Numbered from the stretch's first letter, positions 1 to 9,020 are shown. The stretch: 42,518 nt of DNA from CAZOOA01 sp964581355 (GCA_964581355.1 CAZOOA010000020.1:1-42518), one strand, 5' to 3'. Notes: a model not told the origin generated them from the letters alone. Numbers and translations: made by a program.

Positions 1-1
1 C

Positions 2-52
2 CGCGAAGATAACCGGAGCCGATACCGGGAAACGGAAACTCCATTTTCATAC
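2..52 (+). repeat. Intergenic repeat, left-end copy (right half of a palindromic element)
   Basis: These 51 bases match the reverse complement of 42174-42224 at 50 positions (single difference at base 20). The core 21-49, beginning gataccgggaaacggaaact, recurs unchanged at 11090-11118. The copy stops just before the ribosome binding site of the MFS gene. It is probably cut by the window edge, because longer relatives in this window are imperfect palindromes. Confidence 0.8.
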
Positions 53-67
53 TAAGGAGATTCAACC

Positions 68-1294
68 ATGCTTTACACCGGAACAAAAGTGACCATTGCC
101 GGTTCGCTGATTAACTTTGCCATCGGGACCTCCTATACCTGGTCTGTCTTTTCCGGCAAACTGATCAGCGACCTGGGCTGGTCCAATACAGCAGCTACTG
201 TTCCTTACACCATCAGCATTTTTATCTTTGCCATGGTCATGGCTTTTGCCGGACGCTTTCAGGACCGGGTGGGTCCCCGATACGGTGCCACGATCAGCGG
301 TTTATTAACCGGAGTGGGCTTTTTACTCTGTGCATTGATTCTAACCCCCCTGGGAGTAGCCCTTGCTTACGGCTTTCTTTTTGGGGCGGGTGTAGCGTTT
401 GGTTATGCTGCTGTCACCCCGGCGGCCATTCGCTGGTTTCCCCCGGAGCGGCGCGGACTGATTACGGGGATCGTGGTAACCAGTCACGGTATTGCTGCCC
501 TGGTCCTCTCTCCGGTGATCAACGCTTTGCTGGTCCGGGTTGGAATATATCAGACCTTTATTATCTGGGGCTTGGCCCTTTTGCTCCTGGTCCTGTTTCT
601 TTCCCGCAGCCTGATTCTGCCCTCTGACGAAAAGAGTGCGGAAATAAAAAATAATGCCCGTTCCGACAAACCGGATCAGAACCCGGTTCCTGCCCTGGAC
701 TGGAACCAGACCATCCGGCAACCGACCTTTTTAATTTTATGGCTGATGATGGCATTATCGGCCGGTACGGGTTTGATGCTGGTGGCCAACCTGGTTCCTA
801 TTGCCGAGGTTAATTTTAAGCTGGAATCGGGCTATCTGCTGGTATCTGTTTTTGCCCTGTTCAGTGCCACAGGGCGCCTGGGCAGCGGGTTGATCACGGA
901 TAGGGCCGGCTACCTGTTTACGATGAAATTGATCTTAATCGGTATGAGCCTGTCCATGGCTTTGTACCTGGTGGTAAGCGGCTGGGCGGGTGTTGTGCTG
1001 GCCACGGTATTTTTCGGTTTTAGTTACGGCAGCCTGTTTACTGTTTTTCCTACGGCAGTGGCCGATCTGTTTGGCCTGGAGAACTTTGGTTCCAATTACG
1101 GCCTGCTGTTTACTGCTGTGGGGATTGGGGGCGGATTAGGTCCTTTTCTGTCCAGTTACCTGGCCGACCTGGCCGGCAACTACAACCCTGCCTTCATCAT
1201 GGGTCTTTTTGCCTGTGCGCTGGCCTTTTTCCTGACATTCTGCCTGGCCCGCACTGCCCTGGTGCGCCGACGCAACGGGACCCTGGCAGGCTAA
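68..1294 (+). CDS. MFS transporter, oxalate/formate antiporter (OFA)-like
   Basis: A 408-residue membrane protein of the major facilitator superfamily, most like the OFA group that moves small organic acids such as oxalate, formate or other monocarboxylates; the substrate cannot be read from sequence. About 12 hydrophobic segments are seen in two halves, separated by a charged central loop (about residues 183-218). Family signs include the N-terminal GTSYTWSVFS, the loop RFQDRVGPRYG after the second helix, and GRLGSGLITDRAGY in the second half. The ATG start has a good AAGGAG site 7 bases upstream. A dispersed repeat ends just ahead of that site. uvrA follows 30 bases downstream, so co-transcription is possible although the functions are unrelated. 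Confidence 0.85.
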   Translation: MLYTGTKVTIAGSLINFAIGTSYTWSVFSGKLISDLGWSNTAATVPYTISIFIFAMVMAFAGRFQDRVGPRYGATISGLLTGVGFLLCALILTPLGVALAYGFLFGAGVAFGYAAVTPAAIRWFPPERRGLITGIVVTSHGIAALVLSPVINALLVRVGIYQTFIIWGLALLLLVLFLSRSLILPSDEKSAEIKNNARSDKPDQNPVPALDWNQTIRQPTFLILWLMMALSAGTGLMLVANLVPIAEVNFKLESGYLLVSVFALFSATGRLGSGLITDRAGYLFTMKLILIGMSLSMALYLVVSGWAGVVLATVFFGFSYGSLFTVFPTAVADLFGLENFGSNYGLLFTAVGIGGGLGPFLSSYLADLAGNYNPAFIMGLFACALAFFLTFCLARTALVRRRNGTLAG

Positions 1295-1324
1295 AGGCAA
1301 CATAACCATGGGAGCTGAAGCATT

Positions 1325-4189
1325 ATGGAACATATATTGATTAAAGGGGCCAGGGAACACAATTTAAAAAATATTGAGCTTTCCCTGCCCCGGAATAAAT
1401 TTATTGTCATCACCGGGCTCAGTGGCTCCGGAAAATCGTCTTTGGCGTTCGATACCCTTTATGCTGAGGGGCAGCGTCGCTACGTGGAGTCCCTGTCTGC
1501 TTATGCCCGCCAGTTTCTGGGGCAGATGGACAAACCGGATGTGGACTTTATCCAGGGACTCTCCCCGGCGGTTTCCATCGACCAGAAAAGCACATCGCGC
1601 AATCCCCGCTCCACTGTGGGAACCGTTACGGAAATTTATGACTACCTGCGCCTGCTCTATGCCCGCGTGGGTCGGCCGCACTGCCCTCACTGCCATCAGC
1701 CCATCTCCAGCCAGACCGTGGAGCAGATAGTGGACCAGCTCCTGCAGTTTCCCGAGAAGACGCGCCTGCAGGTCATGGCTCCCCTGGTGCGGGGTCGCAA
1801 GGGGGAGTATGGGGCCCTGTTTGAAGAACTGGGGCGCAAAGGGTACGTCCGGGTTCGGGTGGACGGTGAAATCCGGGAGCTGGAAGAAACCATTGTCCTG
1901 GATAAAAATAAAAAACACGATATCGAAGTGGTCATCGATCGGCTGATTATCCGGGAAGGGGTGGAGTCCCGGCTGGCCGACTCCCTGGAAAAAGCCCTGG
2001 ATCTGGGCGACGGCTTGGCTATTGTCCAGCAGGTCGACGGGGGAGAACACCTTTACAGCAGTAATTTTGCCTGCACCGATTGCGGCTTCAGCTTTGAAGA
2101 AATCTCGCCCCGGATGTTTTCTTTCAACAGCCCTTACGGGGCTTGTTCCGAATGTGGAGGCCTGGGAATAACGCTGGAGTTCGACCCGGAGTTGGTGATC
2201 CCCAATCCCGAGCTGTCCATCTCTGAAGGGGCCATTCACCCTTGGAAAGGAAGTTATTCCACGTACCAGAGGCAGTTTTTGGAGGCCTTTGCCGAACACC
2301 AGGGTCTTGACCTGGAAAAACCTTTCAACCAGTTCACAGAGCAGGAGAAAGAGCAGATCTTTTACGGCAGCCCGGAGGTGATCCCTTTTCGTTATTCCAG
2401 CCCCTACCGCCGCAAGACCCGCCAGTACAACCGGGCTTTTCCCGGGGTCCTGGAGCTTTTGCAGCAGAAGTACCGGGAACTGGAAACCGATGAAAGCAGG
2501 GCGGAAATGGGCCGCTATATGAGCAGTAAACCCTGCCCTGGCTGCGGTGGAGACCGGCTCAATCCCTCCAGCCTGGCTGTTACCCTGGGAGGCAGGAATA
2601 TCTCCCAGCTGACAGAACTGACCGTGGAGGAAGGGATGGAGTTTGTCAGCAACCTTGAATTGACGGACAAAGAGCGCTTTATCGCCCGCCAGGTGCTCAA
2701 AGAGATCACCGCCCGCCTGGGCTTTTTGCTGGATGTCGGACTGGGCTACCTGACACTGCGCCGCAGCGCGACTACCCTTTCCGGCGGGGAAGCGCAGCGT
2801 ATCCGCCTGGCGACCCAGATCGGTTCAGGTCTGACCGGGGTGATTTATATCCTGGACGAACCCAGCATTGGGCTGCATCAGCGGGATAATTACCGGTTGC
2901 TGCAGACCCTGGAGCGATTGCGGGATTTAGGCAACACGGTTATCGTGGTGGAGCATGACGAAGACACCATTCGCAGCGCTGACTATATTGTGGATATGGG
3001 CCCCGGAGCCGGGGAAGCTGGGGGTCACGTGGTGGCCGACGGACCACTGGAAACCATTCTCCAGGAGCCATCTTCGGTGACTGGGGACTACCTGGCCGGT
3101 CGTCGCTCGATTCCCCTTCCCGAGGTGCATCGCCCTTCCCGCGAGCGGTGGATCGAAGTCAAAGGGGCCCGGGCCAACAACCTGAAAAACATTAACGTTA
3201 CATTCCCCCTGGGGGTTTTCACCTGTGTCACGGGAGTTTCTGGTTCGGGCAAGAGCACCCTGGTCAATGAAATCCTGGCCAAGTCACTGGCCCAAAAACT
3301 GCACCGTTCCCGGGAACGTCCGGGAGAGCACCAGGGCGTGGAGGGTCTGAAATACCTGGACAAAGTGATCGAGATCGACCAGTCCCCCATCGGTCGGACG
3401 CCCCGCTCCAATCCGGCTACCTATACCGGCGTTTTTGACGGGATCCGGGAGCTGTTTTCCCAGACCCAGGAGTCCAGGCTCCGGGGTTACAAACCCGGGC
3501 GTTTCAGCTTTAACGTAAAAGGGGGCCGCTGCGAGGCCTGCCGCGGGGACGGGATTTTGCGCATTGAAATGCACTTTCTCCCCGATGTTTATGTGCCCTG
3601 CGAAGTCTGCAAAGGACAGCGGTACAACCGGGAGACCCTGGATATAACTTACAAAGGCAAAAACATCAGCCAGGTGCTGGATATGAGCGTGAAAGAAGCC
3701 ATGGACTTCTTTGCCAATATCCCCAGGGTACACCGCAGGTTGCAGACCTTGAACGATGTGGGCCTGGGCTATATCCGGCTGGGCCAGCCAGCCACCACCT
3801 TATCCGGCGGGGAAGCCCAGCGGGTCAAGCTGGCTACAGAGCTGTCCCGGCGCAGCAATGGGAAGACCTTTTATATCCTGGACGAACCCACTACCGGGCT
3901 CCACGTGGATGACATCAAGAAGCTCCTCAATATCCTGGAGCGGCTGGTGGATAATGGCGATACAGTCGTTGTCATTGAGCATAATATGGAAGTGATCAAG
4001 CGGGCCGACCATATCATCGACCTGGGTCCTGAGGGGGGTGACCGCGGCGGCGAAGTGGTGGCCCGCGGTACACCGGAAGATATTGCCCGTGAAAAACGCT
4101 CCTTTACCGGCCAATATCTGAAAAAAATCCTTGCTCAAAACAAAGATGGAGAGGACAGTCAGGGGTGCGTTTCTCCTGCTTCACAGTAA
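1325..4189 (+). CDS. uvrA: Excinuclease ABC subunit UvrA
   Basis: A 954-residue DNA damage-recognition ATPase of nucleotide excision repair, of normal full length. It works as a dimer that loads UvrB at lesions. The two ABC modules are clear: Walker A GLSGSGKS at residues 31-38 and GVSGSGKS near 637-644, with signature motifs LSGGEAQRI near 485 and LSGGEAQRV near 826. Zinc-binding cysteine pairs are visible (CPHC, CTDC with CSEC, CEAC with CEVC). The ATG start is preceded by GGGAG. uvrC follows after 186 bases. uvrB, often the upstream neighbour in Firmicutes, is not in the window; its usual place is taken by a transporter. I saw no clear LexA-type operator. Confidence 0.97.
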   Translation: MEHILIKGAREHNLKNIELSLPRNKFIVITGLSGSGKSSLAFDTLYAEGQRRYVESLSAYARQFLGQMDKPDVDFIQGLSPAVSIDQKSTSRNPRSTVGTVTEIYDYLRLLYARVGRPHCPHCHQPISSQTVEQIVDQLLQFPEKTRLQVMAPLVRGRKGEYGALFEELGRKGYVRVRVDGEIRELEETIVLDKNKKHDIEVVIDRLIIREGVESRLADSLEKALDLGDGLAIVQQVDGGEHLYSSNFACTDCGFSFEEISPRMFSFNSPYGACSECGGLGITLEFDPELVIPNPELSISEGAIHPWKGSYSTYQRQFLEAFAEHQGLDLEKPFNQFTEQEKEQIFYGSPEVIPFRYSSPYRRKTRQYNRAFPGVLELLQQKYRELETDESRAEMGRYMSSKPCPGCGGDRLNPSSLAVTLGGRNISQLTELTVEEGMEFVSNLELTDKERFIARQVLKEITARLGFLLDVGLGYLTLRRSATTLSGGEAQRIRLATQIGSGLTGVIYILDEPSIGLHQRDNYRLLQTLERLRDLGNTVIVVEHDEDTIRSADYIVDMGPGAGEAGGHVVADGPLETILQEPSSVTGDYLAGRRSIPLPEVHRPSRERWIEVKGARANNLKNINVTFPLGVFTCVTGVSGSGKSTLVNEILAKSLAQKLHRSRERPGEHQGVEGLKYLDKVIEIDQSPIGRTPRSNPATYTGVFDGIRELFSQTQESRLRGYKPGRFSFNVKGGRCEACRGDGILRIEMHFLPDVYVPCEVCKGQRYNRETLDITYKGKNISQVLDMSVKEAMDFFANIPRVHRRLQTLNDVGLGYIRLGQPATTLSGGEAQRVKLATELSRRSNGKTFYILDEPTTGLHVDDIKKLLNILERLVDNGDTVVVIEHNMEVIKRADHIIDLGPEGGDRGGEVVARGTPEDIAREKRSFTGQYLKKILAQNKDGEDSQGCVSPASQ

Positions 4190-4375
4190 AGCAAAGAGAA
4201 GGATTAGAAGATAAACAGGGAAAGGCCGTGGAAGATTCGCCGTACCCTCTTTTGAAGGTATTTTTGACGAAAGAGTGGGGAATGTTTTTGGAGCTAAAAC
4301 AGGCAGGAAGTAGATTGTGGCCGTGAATGCGTTGAAGCGCAGAGAAACATTCTGCTGCCGCAGGGAGGGGAGAGC
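4190..4375 (+). other. uvrA-uvrC intergenic spacer, nothing recognised
   Basis: This 186-base spacer has no convincing reading frame, terminator or promoter. A TTGACG at 4265 lacks a good -10 element at the right distance. A strong GGGAGG site at its end serves uvrC. Confidence 0.4.
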
Positions 4376-6235
4376 GTGATGGAACAGTCCAGGGAGGCAC
4401 TGTTGGAGAAGGTCCAGCAGCTGCCGCGGGTCCCGGGCGTCTATCTCTTTAAAGACAAGGCAGGGCGTGTGATCTATGTGGGCAAAGCCCTGGACCTGCG
4501 CCAGCGGGTCCGCTCGTATTTTCAAAAGCCGGCTCACCATTCGTACCGCCTGAAGGCCCTGGTGGACAACATTGCCGCTTTTTCATCTATTGTTACCGAT
4601 TCCGAAGGGGAAGCTTTTATCCTGGAATCCAACCTGATCAAGGAATATTCTCCCCGTTACAATGTCCAGTTCAAGGATGACAAGGGGTATCCCTTCCTGC
4701 GCATCTCGACCACCGAACCGTATCCCCGGCTGGAAGTAGCCCGCAAGGTGGACGAACAGGGTTACCGCTATTTCGGACCCTACAGCAAAGCAGGGGCCAT
4801 GCGGGAAACCATGCGGTTGATCAAAAAACTATTTCCTTTGCGTAACTGCCGCCAGCCCTTAAAGGAATACGAGGCCCGGGGGCGTCCCTGCCTGAATTTC
4901 CAGATCAAGCGCTGCCTGGGCCCCTGCCGCGGCACCGTCTCCAGGGAGGAGTATGCCGGAGTCCTGGAGCAAGTGATCCTGTTCCTGGAAGGACGACAGA
5001 GCTACCTGTTAAAAGATATGGAGCAAAAGATGCATCAGGCAGCCGAAGCCCTGGAATTTGAAAAAGCAGCCCGGTTCCGGGACCAGTATTACTCGCTACT
5101 GAATGTCATGGAGCGTCAAAAAGTCGTCTCCGGTGACATGGAAGACCGGGATGTGGTGGCACTGGTTAGGAGTGGGGGCGCGAATACGGTGGGCTTTTTC
5201 CGTGTTCGGGGTGGAAAGCTGGTGGGAGCGGAGTACTTCTCCCCCCGGGGTGCTGAAGATGCCGGACCGGGAGAAATCATGAAAGCGTTCTTGCAGCACT
5301 ATTACGACAGGGCATCCTTTGTCCCCGCCGAGGTGCTGCTTTCTCATACCCCGGAAGAAGAAAGACTGCTGGCGGATTGGCTCCGGGAAAAACGGGGCCG
5401 GCGCGCTATGATCAAGGTGCCCCGGCGGGGTGAAAAAAAGGCTCTGCTGGAAATGGTGCGTAAAAATACTCAGCTCTACGCCCGGCAGGAAGAAGAACAG
5501 GCCAGGCGCCAGCAGGATGCCCTGCTGGAGTTGGCTCGCGCCCTCTCCCTGGATGCCGCACCATGGCGCATCGAGGGGTTTGATATTTCCCACTTTGCCG
5601 GGCGTGAAACGGTAGGTGCCATGGTGGTTTTCCAGGAAGGAGTTCCTGTTAGGGATGAATATAGGCGGTTTAAAATCCGCCAGGCGGACCCGGCCGATGA
5701 TTATGCCGCCCTGGCTGAAGTACTTTCCCGGCGCCTGGACAATGCGGACTACCCGGTTCCCTCTTTGATCCTGCTGGACGGGGGCAGGGGGCAACTTTCC
5801 TCCGGGCTGGAAATCCTGCAGGCCAAAAAGATGGAGGGCATTCCGATGGTCTCCCTGGCCAAGGAGCAGGAACATGTTTTCCTTCCCGGGGAAAAAACAC
5901 CCCTGGCTTTACCCGCAACCCATCCGGCACTACGCTTGCTGCAGCAGGTTCGTGACGAGGCCCACCGTTTTGCCATCTCTTTCGGGCGATCTTTGACGGC
6001 AAAAGGCAGCTTGGCTTCTTTCCTGGAAAGCGTCGAAGGGATTGGTCCGGCCCGGCGAAAGGCTTTGCTGGAGCATTTCGGTGGACTGGACAGTTTGAAA
6101 GAAGCCTCGTTGAAGGAAATCCGTTCCATAGCAGCGATGGACACCCGCAGTGCAGAAAACCTGTTTTACAGCTTGCATGGTGAATATGAAGCAGAGGGAG
6201 ATGAAGATACAGATGGAGAAACAGGAGCATTTTAG
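4376..6235 (+). CDS. uvrC: Excinuclease ABC subunit UvrC
   Basis: A 619-residue dual-incision nuclease of nucleotide excision repair that cuts both sides of a UvrB-marked lesion. Domains in order: N-terminal GIY-YIG nuclease (GVYLFKDKAGRVIYVGKA, about residues 20-40), a cysteine cluster near 160-185, a UVR motif that contacts UvrB (ALEFEKAARFRDQY, about 220), the RNase H-like C-terminal nuclease (GFDISHFAGRETVGAMV, near 400) and a terminal helix-hairpin-helix pair (VEGIGPARRKALLEHFGG). The frame can start at GTG 4376 or ATG 4379; GGGAGG at 4364-4369 suits either. The 3' end overlaps the start of the methyltransferase gene, which suggests translational coupling. Confidence 0.97.
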   Translation: MMEQSREALLEKVQQLPRVPGVYLFKDKAGRVIYVGKALDLRQRVRSYFQKPAHHSYRLKALVDNIAAFSSIVTDSEGEAFILESNLIKEYSPRYNVQFKDDKGYPFLRISTTEPYPRLEVARKVDEQGYRYFGPYSKAGAMRETMRLIKKLFPLRNCRQPLKEYEARGRPCLNFQIKRCLGPCRGTVSREEYAGVLEQVILFLEGRQSYLLKDMEQKMHQAAEALEFEKAARFRDQYYSLLNVMERQKVVSGDMEDRDVVALVRSGGANTVGFFRVRGGKLVGAEYFSPRGAEDAGPGEIMKAFLQHYYDRASFVPAEVLLSHTPEEERLLADWLREKRGRRAMIKVPRRGEKKALLEMVRKNTQLYARQEEEQARRQQDALLELARALSLDAAPWRIEGFDISHFAGRETVGAMVVFQEGVPVRDEYRRFKIRQADPADDYAALAEVLSRRLDNADYPVPSLILLDGGRGQLSSGLEILQAKKMEGIPMVSLAKEQEHVFLPGEKTPLALPATHPALRLLQQVRDEAHRFAISFGRSLTAKGSLASFLESVEGIGPARRKALLEHFGGLDSLKEASLKEIRSIAAMDTRSAENLFYSLHGEYEAEGDEDTDGETGAF

Positions 6236-6893
6236 GAAGAAAGAGGTCGTAGTCAATCTCCAGGGTGGGCAGGAGCTGAAGTTCCTGGTAGCGGAGGATA
6301 TTGAAGAGTTAATTACCGACATTAGTGATGAAGACAAAGTCCCCTGCTGGGCGGATATCTGGCCCGCGGCGTACGGCCTGGCCTACTATCTCTGGGACAA
6401 CCCCGAAATAACAACAGGCAAGCAGGTGATTGAACTGGGTGCAGGTATCGGGCTGCCGGGAATTGTTTGCGCGCAGAAAGGAGTCCGGGTGACTCTTTCC
6501 GATTTTAATCCCACAGCCATGGACCTGGCGGGAGAAAACGCCCGGTTAAACGGGGTGGAAGTGGAACTGCTGCAGGAAGACTGGCGTTCTTTCCAGTGCA
6601 GAAAGCTGTTTGATTATATCCTGGCTTCTGATATCATTTTTGATCCCAAATTAAACCCGTTTCTGGGGCAGATTTTTTACCGCAACTTGAAACCCGGCGG
6701 AAGGATATTGATCGCCCACCCGGATCGCAAAGTGACCCGGGAGTTTGTGGAAGACTGTAACCGCTATAATCTCTGGGAGCGGGAGCGGGAGATTTGGACG
6801 GTGGAACTTTCCGACACGCTCCTGCCCCGCTATGATATCGTCATTAATTCACTGGAGGCTGGCCTGGATGCTGATCCGCCTTTCTCGGTGTAA
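6213..6893 (+). CDS. Class I SAM-dependent methyltransferase (METTL21/lysine-type)
   Basis: A predicted S-adenosylmethionine-dependent methyltransferase of 226 residues from the chosen start. The SAM-binding motif I reads IELGAGIGLPG (about residue 72), followed by the acidic loop VTLSDFNPTAM and a post-motif region ILASDIIFD, a pattern typical of the small protein-lysine/nicotinamide N-methyltransferase-like group. The substrate is unknown. In-frame ATGs lie at 6150, 6177, 6201 and 6213. The last is chosen because AGGGAG at 6195-6200 sits 12 bases upstream and the overlap with uvrC is then only 23 bases. It is the distal gene of the uvrA-uvrC group, but no link to repair can be shown. Confidence 0.75.
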   Translation: MEKQEHFRKKEVVVNLQGGQELKFLVAEDIEELITDISDEDKVPCWADIWPAAYGLAYYLWDNPEITTGKQVIELGAGIGLPGIVCAQKGVRVTLSDFNPTAMDLAGENARLNGVEVELLQEDWRSFQCRKLFDYILASDIIFDPKLNPFLGQIFYRNLKPGGRILIAHPDRKVTREFVEDCNRYNLWEREREIWTVELSDTLLPRYDIVINSLEAGLDADPPFSV

Positions 6894-7085
6894 ATTTTCC
6901 GGGTGGAAGAAATGAGAAAGATCTTTTAAGGCTGGCTGAATCATCTCGTAGGTCTCCAGGAACAGGGCTTTTCCATCCGGGCATTTTTTAGCATTTTCCA
7001 GGCGCGCTGCCTGCCAAGCGTTCCAGCAGGTCAATAGCCAGCTTTACAGGCTCGTAACTGTCAATTTTTCTCTGAATCAAAAAGT
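6849..7085 (-). pseudogene. Frameshifted relic of a small minus-strand gene, unknown function
   Basis: On the minus strand an AAGGAGGG-like site near 7100 is followed by a frame reading IQRKIDSYEPVKLAIDLLE. This frame stops soon after, but shifting by one base near 7010-7025 continues with AWQAARLENAKKCPDGKALF and then YEMIQPALKDLSHFF. Both pieces are protein-like and adjoin, which fits a decayed gene of about 70 codons. I do not recognise the family. The tail runs antisense into the methyltransferase gene. Confidence 0.35.
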
Positions 7086-7122
7086 TCAGGGGCGTTTCCC
7101 TCCTTGTCAGGGCAGTGTTTTA

Positions 7123-7151
7123 TTGACAGGGGCAACCTTTCCCTGTAGTAT
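7123..7151 (+). promoter_or_regulatory. Sigma-A-type promoter for the HAD phosphatase gene
   Basis: TTGACA (7123-7128) and TAGTAT (7146-7151) are separated by 17 bases, a near-consensus housekeeping promoter. The transcript would carry a leader of about 160 bases holding the palindromic repeat at 7158-7275. Confidence 0.65.
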
Positions 7152-7157
7152 AGACTT

Positions 7158-7275
7158 GGAGTTTGAATTTTCCTGTTCCCGGCTCCGGCTGAATTTGCGG
7201 CAAAGCGCAAATTTAGTTCAAGATTAATACTGAGCGTTTTTCTTGAACGAAAAGCTGGGAAAACTCCGAAGCTCC
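7158..7275 (+). repeat. Palindromic intergenic repeat, internal copy
   Basis: The stretch reads ggagttt, tgttcccggctccgg, gcggcaaagcgc and gttcaag in the same order as the right-end copy beginning at 42184. Its second half mirrors the first: gttcaag (7216-7222) pairs with cttgaac (7242-7248), and the ggagttt/tttcc part with gggaaaactcc (7257-7267). It is diverged relative to the 51-base end copies and would fold into a long hairpin in the downstream gene's leader. Confidence 0.55.
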
Positions 7276-7320
7276 AACGTTCATGGGGGTATTATATTAT
7301 GTGCGGAAGGATGACGTTCT

Positions 7321-8130
7321 ATGAAATATAAATTGCTGGCCCTGGACCTGGATGACACCCTACTGAATGAAGAGTTCACTATCACCTCGCGGAACCAGGC
7401 AGCCATCCAAAAAGTTGTTGACCGGGGTTTGCTGGTTACCATAGCAACCGGCCGCATGTTTCGCTCTACGCTGCCTTATGCACAGATGCTGGACATAGAT
7501 CTGCCCCTCGTTACATATCACGGAGCGCTGATTAAGAAGGCGGCCAGTGGCGAGGTCTTGCGCCACCGGGCCGTGCCCTTTGACTTAGCCTCGAAACTCC
7601 TGAAGTTAGGGGACGAGCGCGACATCCACTTCAACCTCTACCTGGACGACCATCTCTATGTCCGGGAAGAGAATGAAAACTCAGCTTATTACCAGACGAT
7701 TGCTTCCATTCCCCTGCAGGAAGTAGGCCCCCTTTTCGACTTTTTAAACCAGCAAAACATGGAACCGACAAAACTTACCATTATCAATATGGAGCCGGAA
7801 TACCTGAACAGGCTCCAGGAGGAACTCAGGCAAAAGTTTTACCCGGAACTTTCCATTCTCCAGTCCAGGCCGTATTTCCTGGAGATAACCCACCGGGAAG
7901 CGACCAAAGGTCAGGCGCTGAAATTCCTCGCTGACCGGGAAGGGCTTGACCGCGACTCGATTATAGCTGTGGGAGACAGCTATAATGATGTGGATATGCT
8001 GCAATTTGCCGGTCTTGGTGTGGCTGTGGCCAATGCGCCTGAAGAGGTGAAAAAAGCAGCGGACCTGGTCACCCAAGCCAATACGGAAGACGGCGTAGCT
8101 AAATTTATCGAGGATTACTTGCTGGCATGA
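7321..8130 (+). CDS. Cof-type HAD-IIB family phosphatase
   Basis: A 269-residue cytosolic hydrolase of the haloacid dehalogenase superfamily, Cof/YidA subgroup, which dephosphorylates small phosphorylated metabolites such as sugar phosphates or flavin nucleotides. Motif I with the nucleophile is LDLDDTLLN (residues 7-15), motif II is TIATGR, and the C-terminal motifs III-IV are seen as the lysine region after HREATKGQALKF and GDSYNDVDML. The cap between them is the IIB type. The ATG start follows a GGAAGG site. It has its own promoter at 7123-7151 and is followed by a hairpin at 8171-8190. The exact substrate cannot be assigned. Confidence 0.9.
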   Translation: MKYKLLALDLDDTLLNEEFTITSRNQAAIQKVVDRGLLVTIATGRMFRSTLPYAQMLDIDLPLVTYHGALIKKAASGEVLRHRAVPFDLASKLLKLGDERDIHFNLYLDDHLYVREENENSAYYQTIASIPLQEVGPLFDFLNQQNMEPTKLTIINMEPEYLNRLQEELRQKFYPELSILQSRPYFLEITHREATKGQALKFLADREGLDRDSIIAVGDSYNDVDMLQFAGLGVAVANAPEEVKKAADLVTQANTEDGVAKFIEDYLLA

Positions 8131-8170
8131 CAAGAGTTGTACGGGAGAAGTACTAGCAAATAAAAAACTG

Positions 8171-8190
8171 CCCGGGTCTTTTCACCCGGG
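8171..8190. terminator. GC-rich hairpin; terminator-like on the minus strand
   Basis: CCCGGGT (8171-8177) and ACCCGGG (8184-8190) form a 7-bp stem with a 6-base loop. On the + strand no T-run follows; instead the AGGAGGGA site of the PHP gene begins 3 bases later. On the minus strand the stem is followed by a run of T within a few bases. Confidence 0.5.
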
Positions 8191-8207
8191 TCAGGAGGGA
8201 GTGCCAG

Positions 8208-8963
8208 GTGGTAACAAACTCAACAGGAATAAGGTTGGTTGCCGACTTGCATGTCCATACCTTAGCCAGTGGGCATGCTTACAGCACGGTGACGGAGATT
8301 ATTGATGCGGCAGCACAAAAGGGTTTAGAGGCCATCGCCCTGACTGATCACGGCCCTGCCATGCCCGGGGGGCCTCACCGTTATCACTTTGGCAACCTGT
8401 TTGTTTTGCCGGATAAAGATAAAGGAGTGGAAGTTTTTCGGGGGGTTGAAGCCAATATCGTGGACAGCGATGGCACCCTGGACCTTCCGGAAGTGTACCT
8501 GGAGATGCTGGACATTGTCTGGGCCGGGCTGCATATTCCCTGCCTGCAGCCATCCACCCGGAGCCTCAATACCGAGACATTGCTCCGGGCCCTGGATCAT
8601 CCCTACGTGGACGGGATTGTGCATCCAGGAAACCCTGATTTTGCCATTGACGAAAAAGCAGTGGTTAAGGCTGCCGTGGATAAAAACAAGCTGTTAGAAA
8701 TTAATAACAGCTCTTTTGTTATCAGGCGCGGCAGCAAAACACGCTGTGCTGAAATTACCAGGTTAGTTAAAGAGTATGGGGGTATGGTAGCCGTAAACAG
8801 CGATGCTCACATTGCCCGGGATGTCGGCCGCTTTGACCAGGGGCAGCAGTTGGTTCTGCAGGAACAGCTTGAGCCCCTGCATGTGGTCAATACCAGCGTG
8901 GAAAAGATAAGAGAGTTTTTGAAACAGCGAGGGAAAAAACGTTTCCAAAGGAAAAACGTTTAA
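8208..8963 (+). CDS. PHP-domain phosphatase, YcdX-like
   Basis: A 251-residue metal-dependent hydrolase of the polymerase-and-histidinol-phosphatase (PHP) superfamily, closest in pattern to the YcdX phosphatases. The metal ligands appear in order: DLHVHT (residues 14-19), the histidine of SGHAYST, LTDHGPAMPGGPH, an EANI segment, GLHIPC, HPGNPDF and NSDAHIARDVG near the C-terminus. The start is GTG 8208, 7 bases after AGGAGGGA (8193-8200). The family acts on phosphoesters in the cytosol; the natural substrate is not known. The gene lies between a HAD phosphatase and a Crp/Fnr regulator with separate spacing, so an operon is uncertain. Confidence 0.88.
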   Translation: MVTNSTGIRLVADLHVHTLASGHAYSTVTEIIDAAAQKGLEAIALTDHGPAMPGGPHRYHFGNLFVLPDKDKGVEVFRGVEANIVDSDGTLDLPEVYLEMLDIVWAGLHIPCLQPSTRSLNTETLLRALDHPYVDGIVHPGNPDFAIDEKAVVKAAVDKNKLLEINNSSFVIRRGSKTRCAEITRLVKEYGGMVAVNSDAHIARDVGRFDQGQQLVLQEQLEPLHVVNTSVEKIREFLKQRGKKRFQRKNV

Positions 8964-9020
8964 GCCAGTGTAACCGGACTGGATACCTGAAATTCGGGTG
9001 AAAGGAACTTTTCTGCAACA

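Noticed and set aside
1364..2299. 311-codon minus-strand frame inside uvrA
   Set aside because: It is a shadow of the uvrA coding frame; the + strand product has all UvrA motifs.
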